A DNA stretch of 64,000 nt from Cupriavidus taiwanensis (GTDB taxonomy: Bacteria > Pseudomonadota > Gammaproteobacteria > Burkholderiales > Burkholderiaceae), in the NCBI RefSeq assembly GCF_900250075.1, contig NZ_LT977071.1, positions 2,127,901 to 2,191,900 on the forward strand. The letters are read 5' to 3'. The translations under genes were made by a program, and so were the position numbers. The notes beneath the pieces were generated by a model. It made no database searches and was not told the origin of the DNA. It saw only the letters and a program-made list of their open reading frames with translations. Shown one piece after another: positions 43,424 through 52,057 of the stretch (position 1 is the stretch's first letter; each line of letters starts with the position of its first letter).

Positions 43424-44023
43424 ATGCCCAGCCAAGCCGAACGCAGCGCCAGTACCCGCCAGTCCCTGCTCGAAGCCGCCGCGACCCTGCTCATCGAGCA
43501 AGGCTACGCGGCCTTTGCCGAAGCGCGCGTGTGCGAGCTGGCGGGCACCAGCCGCGGCTCGCTGCGCCACCACTTTCCGGAAGGGCGCTACGACCTGCTG
43601 CCGGCCATGCTGAAGTTGCTGCTCGAGCGCGAAGCCGAGCGCCTGGCTGCGCTCGGGCCGCTGGGCCCGTCACTGCGCCTGCACCTGATGCTGCATGTGC
43701 TGGCACACCGGCCGCAACGGCATGCCTCGCTGGCGATTCTGGAGGTGTGGATGGCAACGCGCGGCGACATCCGTCTTGCCCGCGCCGTGCACGAACCGCT
43801 GGCGGCGGTGCCGCAGCGGCTGTTCGGCCAGCCGCCGGACGCACCGCCACAGCCGGAATGGCTGGCACTGCGCTGTTTCCTGCACGGCGCCACCCTGCAC
43901 AGCTTCGCGCCGGACTACGATGCGCAGCAACTGTCCGAGGCCGTGCGCTGGCTGATCGCGCAGCTGCCACGGCCCGACGGCCTGGACGCGGTGCTGGCCC
44001 GGATGCAGGCCCAGCCGCGCTAG
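43424..44023 (+). CDS. TetR family transcriptional regulator
   Basis: A 199-residue regulator. Residues of about 10-57 form the helix-turn-helix (SLLEAAATLLIEQGYAAFAEARVCELAGTSRGSLRHHFPEGRYDLL). The recognition helix is less canonical than in most TetR proteins (RGSLRHHF instead of xGxxYxHF). The C-terminal domain is alpha-helical and His/Leu-rich (HLMLHVLAHRPQRHASLAILEVWMATRGD). Targets are unknown; the patatin gene upstream is the nearest candidate. ATG 43424 is chosen over the longer frame. It is convergent with the membrane-protein gene at 44053. Confidence 0.83.
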   Translation: MPSQAERSASTRQSLLEAAATLLIEQGYAAFAEARVCELAGTSRGSLRHHFPEGRYDLLPAMLKLLLEREAERLAALGPLGPSLRLHLMLHVLAHRPQRHASLAILEVWMATRGDIRLARAVHEPLAAVPQRLFGQPPDAPPQPEWLALRCFLHGATLHSFAPDYDAQQLSEAVRWLIAQLPRPDGLDAVLARMQAQPR

Positions 44024-44052
44024 CGTGCCGACTTGCACGCTGGCCTGCACGC

Positions 44053-44559
44053 TCAAGGCAGCCGCGCCAGCAGCCGGTCGTGCAGCGCGGGCGGCAAGGC
44101 CAGCCTGCCCTTGCGGCCCGGCGCGGCCGGATCGAACACCACGGCGTGCCCGTCCCAGCTGAGCCGCACCGGCCCGGTACTGGTGAAGGTGCGATGGGCC
44201 AGCACCCGGTCGCGTTCGGCGCCGTAGATCCGCAGCAGGATCCGCTCGCCGCCCAGGTAGCAGTATTCGGCGGCGTAGCGGGCCGCGGCATCTACCATCG
44301 GCACCCGGCGGCAGTTGTGCGCGCCGGCCCGCTCGGTAACGCCGTGGCCGTAGACGATGGCGGTCCAGATCGCGCCGACCGCCAGCACGCGGCCGGCGCT
44401 GACCAGCAGCATGCGCCGGGCACGCGCCGGGCGCCCATGCGGCGATGCCATGACATAAGCCACCGCGCGGAACGCGGCCAGTCCCAGCAACAGCAGCGCC
44501 ATCGCGGCCAGGTGGAAATAGACCGCCGAATCCGGCATTGACGCCATGATATGGGCCAT
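44053..44559 (-). CDS. Two-TM membrane protein of unknown function
   Basis: A 168-residue protein not recognised by me. Two hydrophobic helices (about 11-36: VYFHLAAMALLLLGLAAFRAV, and 52-72: LLVSAGRVLAVGAIWTAIVYG) precede a soluble C-terminal part of about 95 residues. That part has two cysteines (HNCRRVPMV, EYCYLGGERILL) and a beta-rich pattern ending in VRLSWDGHAVVFDP. The start is placed at ATG 44559, which follows GGAGGAGGG by about eight bases, an unusually strong ribosome-binding site for this window. No partner gene is adjacent. Candidate roles would be guesses. Confidence 0.6.
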   Translation of the reverse strand: MAHIMASMPDSAVYFHLAAMALLLLGLAAFRAVAYVMASPHGRPARARRMLLVSAGRVLAVGAIWTAIVYGHGVTERAGAHNCRRVPMVDAAARYAAEYCYLGGERILLRIYGAERDRVLAHRTFTSTGPVRLSWDGHAVVFDPAAPGRKGRLALPPALHDRLLARLP

Positions 44560-44751
44560 CCCTGCCCTCCTCCCCGTAAATGCCTGAAGCCACGGCCGGC
44601 AAGGGCCAGCCAGCATCCGGCATTCCAGTCCCGAACAAAATCAATCGGCGGGATTTATTCCCGATAATCAATAATGCACGCCTTATTTCCATTCAAGCCA
44701 CCAGAATAATCAAGCGCCGGGATCGCGCCAATTCGGTGTATTCCCGCTGTG

Positions 44752-45483
44752 CTATTTTTGCGGGGCGTTATCGGAATGACCTGCGGGAGGCAGACTGGCC
44801 AGCAGCGCGAGCAGCCGTGCCGCCGTTGGCGCCACGATCGCTGCCAGCACCGTGGCCATGCCTGCATCGCCGTCGCGGGCGGCATGCTCGAGCCGCTGCG
44901 CCGTCAGCCGCAGCGCATGGCAACCGACATAGTGGGCGGAGGCCTTGAGCCGGTGCGCTACGCCCCGCACCGCCTCGAGGTCCGGCCCGGCCCGGCGCAG
45001 TTGCGCCAGGTCATCGCGGGTCGAGGTCACCAGCGCATGCAGCAGTTCCCTGGCGAATGCCGGGTTGCCGAAGGTCTGCGCGGCAATGGCCCCGGCGATG
45101 CCGGCGCCCTCGCGCGGGGACAGCGCCACGTAGTGCTGGCCGGCCAGCATGGCGAGCAAGGTCGCTTCGGTGACCGGCGCGGCCAGAGTGGCCACGCCGG
45201 CGTCTGCGCCAGCCGCCGGTACCGCGCCCGGCGGCAACACCACGGCGCAAACCGCGCCGCGGACGCGCCATGCATGCATCAGCGACGAAGGCACCCCGGC
45301 AGCCGCGCTCGCCATCACCAGTTCGACATCGGCGGCCATATCCGCCTCTGGCGCGCCCACGTCGATCCGCACCACAAAGCCGAGGTCATGCAGGATCCGG
45401 GCGGTATCCGCGAGCCGGCCCGGGTCGCCGGGGGGTGCAAGGAGCAAGGCTCTGGGGCCGGACTGCGCTTCGGCCGCGTCCAC
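44752..45483 (-). CDS. Stand-alone histidine phosphotransfer (Hpt) protein
   Basis: A 243-residue protein. Its C-terminal third is an Hpt four-helix module with phosphoacceptor His177 in VAHRLKASAHYVGCHAL. The N-terminal part looks like a degenerate receiver-like alpha/beta fold (ALLLAPPGDPGRLADTARILHDLGFVVRI) without the Asp pocket. A GTG start at 45483 is proposed: it follows the TAG of the response-regulator gene within four bases and has GGTGGGA before it, implying translational coupling. An ATG at 45534 would overlap that gene by 50 bases. With the regulator and the divergent hybrid kinase it makes a split phosphorelay. Confidence 0.75.
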   Translation of the reverse strand: MDAAEAQSGPRALLLAPPGDPGRLADTARILHDLGFVVRIDVGAPEADMAADVELVMASAAAGVPSSLMHAWRVRGAVCAVVLPPGAVPAAGADAGVATLAAPVTEATLLAMLAGQHYVALSPREGAGIAGAIAAQTFGNPAFARELLHALVTSTRDDLAQLRRAGPDLEAVRGVAHRLKASAHYVGCHALRLTAQRLEHAARDGDAGMATVLAAIVAPTAARLLALLASLPPAGHSDNAPQK

Positions 45484-45484
45484 G

Positions 45485-46129
45485 CTATCCCACCGCAATA
45501 TGGTGGCGCCGCGCAAAATCGATGACATCGACAATCGATTTTGCCCCCAGTTTTTCCATCACCCGGGTCTTGTGCGTGCTGACGGTCTTGTTGGAAATAA
45601 ACAAAACCTGCCCGATTTCCTTGTTCGACATGCCCTTGGCCAGCATCTGCATGACCACCAGTTCCTTGTCCGACAGCGAGGCCAGCCGTTCGGCTTCGTC
45701 GGCCAGCCCGGATTTGCCGTGGTCGATCTCCGGCATCACCGTATAGCCCGCCAGCACCGACTCCGTGCACCGCACGATTTCGGCCAGCTCCTGCGTCTTG
45801 CTGACAAAGCCATGGGCGCCGGCATGGCGCGCGCGGGGGGCGAAGGCGTTCTGGTCCTGGCCCGAGATCACCAGGATTCGCACCGTGGGATGGCTGGCCT
45901 TGAGGCGCGGAATCACGTCCAGCCCGTTGATCTTGGGAATATCCAGGTCCAGGATGACCACGTCGGGCATGTATTGCCGCACGATCTCGATGGCCGCCTG
46001 GCCATTGTCCGCCTCGAGCACGTGGGTGATGCCCAGCACCTGGGAAAAGTGCGTCTTGAGTACGGCACGCACGGGCGGGTGGTCATCGACGATCAGGATT
46101 GTGGTCAAGCTGTACTCCGTTGCAAACAT
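45485..46129 (-). CDS. NarL/BvgA-type response regulator
   Basis: A 214-residue regulator. The receiver domain has the acidic pocket IVDDHPPV, phosphoacceptor D61 in VVILDLDIPKINGLD, and Lys in FVSKTQELAE. The C-terminal LuxR-type helix-turn-helix (about 148-210) has LASLSDKELVVMQMLAKGMSNKEIGQVLFISNKTVSTHKTRVMEKLGAKS. It precedes the Hpt gene and is divergent from the hybrid kinase, so the likely chain is kinase His to receiver Asp to Hpt His to D61. GAAATTTCCG repeats in the shared upstream region may be its binding sites. The BvgA/EvgA family is the closest by pattern. Confidence 0.9.
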   Translation of the reverse strand: MFATEYSLTTILIVDDHPPVRAVLKTHFSQVLGITHVLEADNGQAAIEIVRQYMPDVVILDLDIPKINGLDVIPRLKASHPTVRILVISGQDQNAFAPRARHAGAHGFVSKTQELAEIVRCTESVLAGYTVMPEIDHGKSGLADEAERLASLSDKELVVMQMLAKGMSNKEIGQVLFISNKTVSTHKTRVMEKLGAKSIVDVIDFARRHHIAVG

Positions 46130-46467
46130 CGCGTTTTCCGCGCGACCGCGGCACATCATTGTGCTAAGCCTTTGCGCCTTTCGAAACCAGAAATTTCCGA
46201 GGCACGGGTGGTTTCTTCCGAAAGGCCGCGCCTGCCATAGCGGCGTTGCCGTTCATGTGATGCACCGCAAACGTGCTGGCATTGCAGTGCCGCCGACATG
46301 CTTCCCATCGCGCCGCAAGCGGGCCCAGATTGTGTTCTATATGTGGCGCAGCCGACGGCAAAGTGCCCGCGATTTCGAAATTTCCGTATCAATTTCAGAT
46401 TCGTCCTAATGAGATGGCGGGCCAGCGCCCCTAGAGTGAAAACACTTCACCGACCTCGCCGACCCGC
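46130..46467. other. Divergent promoter region of the phosphorelay genes
   Basis: These 338 bases have no convincing gene. They contain two copies of GAAATTTCCG (46190-46199 and 46377-46386), each with the palindromic core GAAATTTC. An imperfect inverted repeat, CCTTTCGAAACC (46177-46188) to GGTTTCTTCCGAAAGG (46210-46225), overlaps the first copy. The AT-richer blocks here contrast with the flanking genes and suit promoters for both directions. Confidence 0.5.
46190..46386. promoter_or_regulatory. Pair of GAAATTTCCG direct repeats
   Basis: The same ten bases occur at 46190-46199 and 46377-46386, 187 bases apart, one near each divergent start. A role as binding sites for the adjacent NarL/BvgA-type regulator is inferred from position only. 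Confidence 0.35.
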
Positions 46468-48564
46468 TTGCCGCTCCGTCCGCTCCCTTCTGCTTCGCCA
46501 CCCGTCACCACGCGCCCGCTTCGTGCTGCTGTCGATTCCACCCAACCCGCCCCGGCCCCGGCAAGGGCCGGCCGCAGCGCGCGTGCGCGGCGACTCGCGT
46601 GCGCCATGGCCATGGCCATGGCCATGGCCATCGGCCTGTGGCATGGCGCGCTGACCGCGGCGCTGGCGGCGACCGTGCCGGCGTCCGCGCCAGCGGCGCA
46701 TTCGCATGCGCACCTGCTGGGCTGGTCCACCGGGGTGCTCTGCGTCCTCACGCCATGCCTGCTGGCGTGGATCATCGCGCTGTACCGCGAGGTGCGCCGA
46801 CGCCGTGCCGCCGAAACCGCCCTGCAAGACTGCGTTGCCATCCAGACCGCGCTGCTTGACGGCATTCCGCAGCCGGTCTACCTGCGCGACGCGGCGTTGC
46901 GGCTCATCGCCTGCAACCGCAGCTATGAGGAACTGCTTGGCGCCACGCGCGGCAGCCTGCTGGGACAGCCGCTGGACGCCGTGCTGTCGGCACACCCCCT
47001 TGCCACCGATATGGCCGAGCTGGCTCGCGACTACCGCCAGGTCGTCGAAGGCGGCGCACCGCTGCACGCGGACCGGTGCCTGCACCTGGGCGACCGCACG
47101 CTGCACGTACTGAACTGGCTGACCCCGCTGCGCGGCGCCGACGGCTCCATCAAGGGCCTGGCCGGCGGCTGCGTCGACCTGACCGAGCGCCACCAGATGC
47201 TGGCCGAGCTGGCCCAGGCCAAGACCGAGGCGGAAGCCGCCAACCGCACCAAGTCCGCGTTCCTGGCGTCGGTCAGCCACGAGATCCGCACGCCGATGAA
47301 TGCCATCACCGGCATGCTCGAGCTGACGCTGGCGCAATGCCAGTTGCCGGACGAGCAGCGGCTGCAGCTGGTCACCGCGCACAAGTCGGCACTGGGGCTG
47401 CTGGCGCTGATCGATGACCTCCTCGACCTGTCCAAGCTGGAGGCCGGCAAGTTCAGCATCCACCCGGCGCCAGCGTCGCTGTCAGGGCTGGTCGACGATA
47501 CCCTGCTGATCTTCGGGCCCGTGGCCGCGCAAAAGGGCTTGCCCCTGACCAGCGGCGTCAGCGCCGCGCTGGCGCCGCTGCATCAGGTCGACGCGCTGCG
47601 CTTCCGGCAGATCCTGGCCAACCTGGTGTCCAATGCGGTGCGCTTCACCGACAGCGGCACGGTCCACGTCCGCCTGGACGCGCAGGCGCCCTGCGACGGC
47701 GTCCAGCACGTCATGCTGACGGTCTCCGACAGCGGTGTCGGCATTCCCTTCGAAGCCCAGGTCCGGCTGTTCCAGCCGTTCGAGCAGGTGCATGGCTGCG
47801 CGCGCACCCATGCCGGCGGCACCGGGCTGGGACTGGCCATCTGCCGGCGCCTGGCCACTGCCATGGGCGGCGGCATCACGCTCACCAGCCAGCCGGGCCG
47901 GGGCACGCGCGTGCTGGTGTCGCTGCCGCTGCAAATCGCCAGCGCACCGCAGCCGGCCGAGCCGGCGCCGCCATTGCCCGTGGCGGGTTGTCCGCGGCGC
48001 GGCGCCTGCATCCTGGTCATCGATGACCACGCCCCCAATCGCCTGCTGCTGCAACGCCAGCTGGAACACCTGGGCCACCGCGTCAGCACGGCATGCGATG
48101 GCTGCGAAGCGCTGGCCGCGCTGGACCGCGACAAATTCGACGTGATCATTTGCGACTGCGCCATGCCGGTGATGGACGGCCTCGCCTTCACGCGCGCGGT
48201 GCGGGCCCGCGGCGACGCCAACCACCGCGTGCCCATCGTCGGCTGCACCGCCAGTGCCGCCGCCAGCGACCACGCCGCGGCCCTGGACGCGGGCATGAAC
48301 GCGGTGGTGGTCAAGCCGGTGGGCCTGCAGGCCCTGGATGCCGCCGTGTCGCAGGCGCGCGGCGGCCGGCCGCCGCCGCCGTCCAGGACGCGGCAGCCGG
48401 AACCAGCCGGCCCCGGCCCGGGGCAAGACCTGGCGCCGTCTGCCGGCATGGTGAGCGAGGACAGTTCCCGCGACGAAGCCGCCCCCGGCGTGCGAGCATC
48501 GTGGTGTGCGGTCTGCCGCGCGATGAACGTGCAGTGCGACCGCATCGATCTGCCCGAGGACTGA
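46468..48564 (+). CDS. Hybrid sensor histidine kinase
   Basis: A 698-residue membrane kinase. A hydrophobic N-terminus (about 44-68) and a second helix (about 85-106) flank a very short periplasmic part. A PAS-like domain (about 125-240: DGIPQPVYLRDAALRLIACNRSYEELLG) is followed by HisKA with H271 (LASVSHEIRTPMN) and HATPase with N389 (ILANLVSNAVRF), DSGVGIP and GGTGLGLAI. Then comes a receiver with D563 (VIICDCAMPVMDG). It lacks its own Hpt, which is supplied by the divergent gene at 44752. The first in-frame start is TTG 46468. A run of in-frame ATG codons at 46606, 46612, 46618 and 46624 offers alternatives. The C-terminal tail ends with a Cys cluster, CAVC and VQC. Confidence 0.88.
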   Translation: MPLRPLPSASPPVTTRPLRAAVDSTQPAPAPARAGRSARARRLACAMAMAMAMAIGLWHGALTAALAATVPASAPAAHSHAHLLGWSTGVLCVLTPCLLAWIIALYREVRRRRAAETALQDCVAIQTALLDGIPQPVYLRDAALRLIACNRSYEELLGATRGSLLGQPLDAVLSAHPLATDMAELARDYRQVVEGGAPLHADRCLHLGDRTLHVLNWLTPLRGADGSIKGLAGGCVDLTERHQMLAELAQAKTEAEAANRTKSAFLASVSHEIRTPMNAITGMLELTLAQCQLPDEQRLQLVTAHKSALGLLALIDDLLDLSKLEAGKFSIHPAPASLSGLVDDTLLIFGPVAAQKGLPLTSGVSAALAPLHQVDALRFRQILANLVSNAVRFTDSGTVHVRLDAQAPCDGVQHVMLTVSDSGVGIPFEAQVRLFQPFEQVHGCARTHAGGTGLGLAICRRLATAMGGGITLTSQPGRGTRVLVSLPLQIASAPQPAEPAPPLPVAGCPRRGACILVIDDHAPNRLLLQRQLEHLGHRVSTACDGCEALAALDRDKFDVIICDCAMPVMDGLAFTRAVRARGDANHRVPIVGCTASAAASDHAAALDAGMNAVVVKPVGLQALDAAVSQARGGRPPPPSRTRQPEPAGPGPGQDLAPSAGMVSEDSSRDEAAPGVRASWCAVCRAMNVQCDRIDLPED
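46603..46632 (+). repeat. Hexanucleotide repeat (GCCATG)4-GCCATC
   Basis: Four perfect copies of GCCATG followed by one variant encode alternating Ala-Met in the first hydrophobic segment of the hybrid kinase. Unit-number changes would keep the frame and alter helix length or the choice of start codon. Confidence 0.75.
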
Positions 48565-48574
48565 CCGGTCCGCT

Positions 48575-49048
48575 TCAGGACTCCATCGGCACCGCGCTGG
48601 TGCACTTGATCTCGTCCAGGCACACGCTCGACTTCACGCCGCTGACGCCCGGAATGCGCATCAGCGTATCCAGCAGGAAATCCGACAGCGATTTCAGGTC
48701 GCGGGCGACCACCTTCAGCACGTAGTCGATATCGCCCGTCACCGAGAAGCACTCCTGGATCTGCGCCAGTTCCGCCACCAGCCGCTTGAAGTTGGACAGG
48801 TCGCGGATATGGCCCCGCTCCATCGTCACATGGATAAAGGCCACCACGCCGAAGCCCAGCGCCGCGGCGTCCAGCCGCGCCTCGTAGCGCTTGACCAGCC
48901 CGGCCTCTTCCAGCCGGCGGTGGCGCCGCAAGGTCTGCGCCGGCGACAGCGCGATGGCCTCGGCCAGTTCCAGGTTGGATGCCCGCCCGTGCTCCTGCAG
49001 CACCCCGAGCAAGCGGCGATCGGTGCGGTCCAGCTCGATTGATTGCAC
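48575..49048 (-). CDS. Lrp/AsnC family regulator, divergent from hpd
   Basis: A 157-residue regulator. The helix-turn-helix (about 5-55) is LDRTDRRLLGVLQEHGRASNLELAEAIALSPAQTLRRHRRLEEAG. The ligand-binding RAM domain (about 65-150) has VVAFIHVTMERG, CFSVTGDIDYVLKVVARD and PGVSGVKSSVCLDEIK. It is transcribed away from hpd, aroP and tyrB, so aromatic-amino-acid-responsive control of tyrosine breakdown is the natural inference. GAAATCGGATTTC, a 13-base palindrome 28-40 bases upstream (49076-49088), may be its operator. It ends against the hybrid kinase gene with a 10-base gap. Confidence 0.88.
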   Translation of the reverse strand: MQSIELDRTDRRLLGVLQEHGRASNLELAEAIALSPAQTLRRHRRLEEAGLVKRYEARLDAAALGFGVVAFIHVTMERGHIRDLSNFKRLVAELAQIQECFSVTGDIDYVLKVVARDLKSLSDFLLDTLMRIPGVSGVKSSVCLDEIKCTSAVPMES

Positions 49049-49075
49049 TTTGGTTTCCTCATCTTACGGGTTCAG

Positions 49076-49088
49076 GAAATCGGATTTC
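49076..49088. promoter_or_regulatory. Palindrome between lrp-type gene and hpd
   Basis: GAAAT-CGG-ATTTC lies 28 bases before the Lrp-type start, and a second half-site-like GAAATC occurs downstream at about 49119-49124. Candidate Lrp operator by position. Confidence 0.35.
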
Positions 49089-49285
49089 ATAATCTAGGGT
49101 TTCCCTGCCTGTTTTACGAAATCCAATTTTGCCGCCCCGAATATACACTGCATCCCAAGCAAGCGCACCGCAAACCCCTGCAGACAGGGGTCCGGTGCCG
49201 AGCCGGCTGGCCCCGGCGCGACTGCGCAAGCAAGTGCTGAAGCCACAATATTATTTCCCGCCCCTACGTTCTTACCGAGAAAGCC

Positions 49286-50365
49286 ATGGCCGACCTGTTT
49301 GACAATCCGATGCAGCTGATGGGCTTCGAATTCGTGGAATTCGCCTCGCCCACCCCCAACCTGCTTGAGCCGCTGTTCGAGCAGATGGGCTTCACGCTGG
49401 TGGCAAAGCACCGTTCCAAGGACGTGGTGCTCTACCGCCAGGGCGAAGTGAACTTCATCGTCAATCGCGAACCGCACAGCCACGCCGCCTACTTTGCCGC
49501 CGAGCACGGCCCCAGCGCCTGCGGCATGGCTTTCCGCGTCAAGGATTCGCACAAGGCCTATGCCCGCGCGCTGGCGCTAGGCGCGCAGCCGGTCGAGATC
49601 CCGACCGGCCCGATGGAGCTGCGCCTGCCGGCGATCAAGGGCATCGGCGGCGCGCCGCTGTACCTGATCGACCGCTTCGAGGAAGGCAAGTCCATCTATG
49701 ACATCGACTTCGAGTTCATCGAGGGCGTCGACCGCCACCCGGTCGGCCACGGCCTCAAGCTGATCGACCACCTGACCCACAACGTCTACCGTGGCCGCAT
49801 GGCCTATTGGGCCAACTTCTACGAAAAGCTGTTCAACTTCCGCGAAATCCGCTACTTCGACATCCAGGGCGAATACACCGGCCTGGCCTCCAAGGCCATG
49901 ACCGCGCCGGATGGTAAAATCCGCATTCCGCTGAACGAGGAATCGTCCAAGGGCGCCGGACAGATCGAAGAGTTCCTGATGGCCTTCAACGGCGAAGGCA
50001 TCCAGCACATCGCCTTCCTGACCGACAACCTGATCGAGGTCATCGACCGCCTGCAACTGGCCGGCGTGCCGCTGATGACCGCGCCGAACGACTACTACTA
50101 CGAGGCGCTCGACACCCGCCTGCCCGGCCACGGCCAGCCCGTCGAGCAACTGAAGTCGCGCGGCATCCTGCTGGACGGCACCACCGAAGGCGGCAAGCCC
50201 CGTCTGCTGCTGCAGATCTTCTCCAAGACCGCGCTCGGCCCGGTGTTCTTCGAGTTCATCCAGCGCCAGGGCGACGAAGGCTTCGGCGAAGGCAACTTCA
50301 AGGCACTGTTCGAGTCGCTGGAACGCGACCAGATCGAACGCGGCACGCTCAAGGTCGAGGCCTGA
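49286..50365 (+). CDS. hpd: 4-hydroxyphenylpyruvate dioxygenase
   Basis: A 359-residue iron enzyme that converts 4-hydroxyphenylpyruvate to homogentisate, the second step of tyrosine breakdown. It has two VOC-type modules with the functional one C-terminal. The iron ligands are H162 ([12 protein letters not shown]), H241 ([12 protein letters not shown]) and E323 ([17 protein letters not shown]). The C-terminal gating helix ([14 protein letters not shown]) is present, and the length is normal. It is followed by an aromatic permease and TyrB, the enzyme that supplies its substrate. The divergent Lrp-type regulator probably controls it. Homogentisate dioxygenase is not in this window. Confidence 0.95.
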   Translation: MADLFDNPMQLMGFEFVEFASPTPNLLEPLFEQMGFTLVAKHRSKDVVLYRQGEVNFIVNREPHSHAAYFAAEHGPSACGMAFRVKDSHKAYARALALGAQPVEIPTGPMELRLPAIKGIGGAPLYLIDRFEEGKSIYDIDFEFIEGVDRHPVGHGLKLIDHLTHNVYRGRMAYWANFYEKLFNFREIRYFDIQGEYTGLASKAMTAPDGKIRIPLNEESSKGAGQIEEFLMAFNGEGIQHIAFLTDNLIEVIDRLQLAGVPLMTAPNDYYYEALDTRLPGHGQPVEQLKSRGILLDGTTEGGKPRLLLQIFSKTALGPVFFEFIQRQGDEGFGEGNFKALFESLERDQIERGTLKVEA

Positions 50366-50429
50366 CCGGCATCGGCCAGCACTGACCGGCCGCCTTCGTC
50401 GGCGCGCCGGTCCGGCAACGCGCACGCCC

Positions 50430-50454
50430 CGCGCGGCAGACACCCTGCCGCGCG
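50430..50454. terminator. GC-rich stem-loop between hpd and aroP
   Basis: CGCGCGGCAG (50430-50439) pairs perfectly with CTGCCGCGCG (50445-50454) around a 5-base loop. No T tract follows, so it may attenuate, rather than end, transcription from hpd into aroP. Confidence 0.45.
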
Positions 50455-50547
50455 CGCGGCGACGACCCCCAGGCCCAAGCGTCCGACTCCGACAATAGCC
50501 AGAGACGCGGGCCCGCATTCCATGAGAATGGGTAGAGGACACACTGC

Positions 50548-51942
50548 ATGCATTCCAGCAACAATGACGGCTCGCTCAAGCGCGGGCTGAAGAACCGGCA
50601 CATCCAGCTGATCGCCCTGGGTGGCGCCATCGGCACCGGACTTTTCCTGGGCATCGCCCAGACCATCAAGATGGCGGGACCCTCGGTCCTGCTGGGCTAT
50701 GCGATCGCCGGCATCGTCGCCTTCTTCATCATGCGCCAGCTCGGCGAGATGGTGGTGGACGAGCCCGTCGCCGGTTCGTTCAGCTACTTTGCCGACAAGT
50801 ACTGCGGCCACTTCGCCGGCTTCCTGTCGGGGTGGAACTACTGGGTGCTGTATATCCTGGTGAGCATGGCCGAACTCTCCGCGGTCGGCATCTACGTGCA
50901 GTACTGGTGGCCGGAGATTCCCACCTGGGTCTCGGCGCTGGCGTTCTTCGTCATCATCAACGCGATCAACCTGGCCAGCGTGAAGTCCTTCGGCGAGATG
51001 GAATTCTGGTTCTCGATCATCAAGGTCGCGGCGATCATCGGCATGATCGGCTTCGGCGGCTACCTGCTGATGTCCGGCAATGCCGGCCCGCAGGCCAGCG
51101 TGGCCAACCTGTGGCAGCACGGCGGCTTCTTCCCCAACGGCATGGGCGGCCTGGTGATGGCCATGGCGGTGATCATGTTCTCGTTCGGCGGCCTGGAGCT
51201 GGTGGGCATCACCGCGGCCGAGGCGGATTCGCCCGAGAAGACCATCCCCAAGGCCACCAACCAGGTGATCTACCGCATCCTGATCTTCTACGTGGGCGCG
51301 CTGGCGGTGCTGCTGTCGCTGTACCCGTGGGAGAACGTGGTCACCGGCGGCAGCCCGTTCGTGCTGATCTTCCACGCGCTCAACAGCAACTGGGTGGCCA
51401 ACGTGCTGAACGTGGTGGTGCTGACCGCGGCGCTGTCGGTCTACAACAGCGGCGTGTACTGCAACAGCCGCATGCTTTACGGCCTGGCCAAGCAGGGTAA
51501 TGCACCCAAGGCACTGCTCAAGGTCAACCAGCGCGGCATCCCGCTGACGGCACTGGCTTTCTCGGCGGTGGCCACCGCCGCCTGCGTGGTGATCAACTAC
51601 TTCATGCCGGGCAAGGCCTTCGAGCTGCTGATGGGGCTGGTGGTGTCGGCGCTGATCATCAACTGGGCCATGATCAGCCTGATCCACCTGAAGTTCCGCG
51701 CCGACAAGCGCAAGGCCGGCCAGGCCACGGCGTTCCAGAGCTGGGGCTATCCGCTGACCAACTACCTGTGCCTGGTGTTCCTGGCCGGCATCCTGGTGGT
51801 GATGTACCTGACCGAAGGCCTGCGCCTCTCGGTGTACCTGATCCCGGTGTGGCTGGTGGTGCTCGGCGTGAGCTACCTGGTGCGCCAGAAGAAGGCCGGC
51901 GCCGCGCTGCAAGCCGGTGTGGCCGCGCAGCAACTGCGCTGA
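50548..51942 (+). CDS. aroP: Aromatic amino acid permease
   Basis: A 464-residue, 12-helix inner-membrane symporter of the amino acid-polyamine-cation (AAT) family that imports Phe, Tyr and Trp. It shares with E. coli AroP, as I recall it, KRGLKNRHIQLIALGGAIGTGLF (the helix-breaking G-rich substrate site), MRQLGEMVVDEPVAGSFSYFA, WNYWVLYILVSMAEL, SFGGLELVGITAAEADSPE and VYNSGVYCNSRMLYGLA. AGAGGA precedes the ATG. It sits between hpd and tyrB and so feeds tyrosine and phenylalanine into that pathway. Confidence 0.93.
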   Translation: MHSSNNDGSLKRGLKNRHIQLIALGGAIGTGLFLGIAQTIKMAGPSVLLGYAIAGIVAFFIMRQLGEMVVDEPVAGSFSYFADKYCGHFAGFLSGWNYWVLYILVSMAELSAVGIYVQYWWPEIPTWVSALAFFVIINAINLASVKSFGEMEFWFSIIKVAAIIGMIGFGGYLLMSGNAGPQASVANLWQHGGFFPNGMGGLVMAMAVIMFSFGGLELVGITAAEADSPEKTIPKATNQVIYRILIFYVGALAVLLSLYPWENVVTGGSPFVLIFHALNSNWVANVLNVVVLTAALSVYNSGVYCNSRMLYGLAKQGNAPKALLKVNQRGIPLTALAFSAVATAACVVINYFMPGKAFELLMGLVVSALIINWAMISLIHLKFRADKRKAGQATAFQSWGYPLTNYLCLVFLAGILVVMYLTEGLRLSVYLIPVWLVVLGVSYLVRQKKAGAALQAGVAAQQLR

Positions 51943-52057
51943 CCGCCCCCCCAGCCAGGCTGGCGCCTGCAGGCCGCGGGCGCCGCCGGTTAAAATCCCA
52001 GGCTGCGCGGCGCCTTGCGCCGCGGCAGCCGCCCCCGACCCAACTCCATCGCATCCC

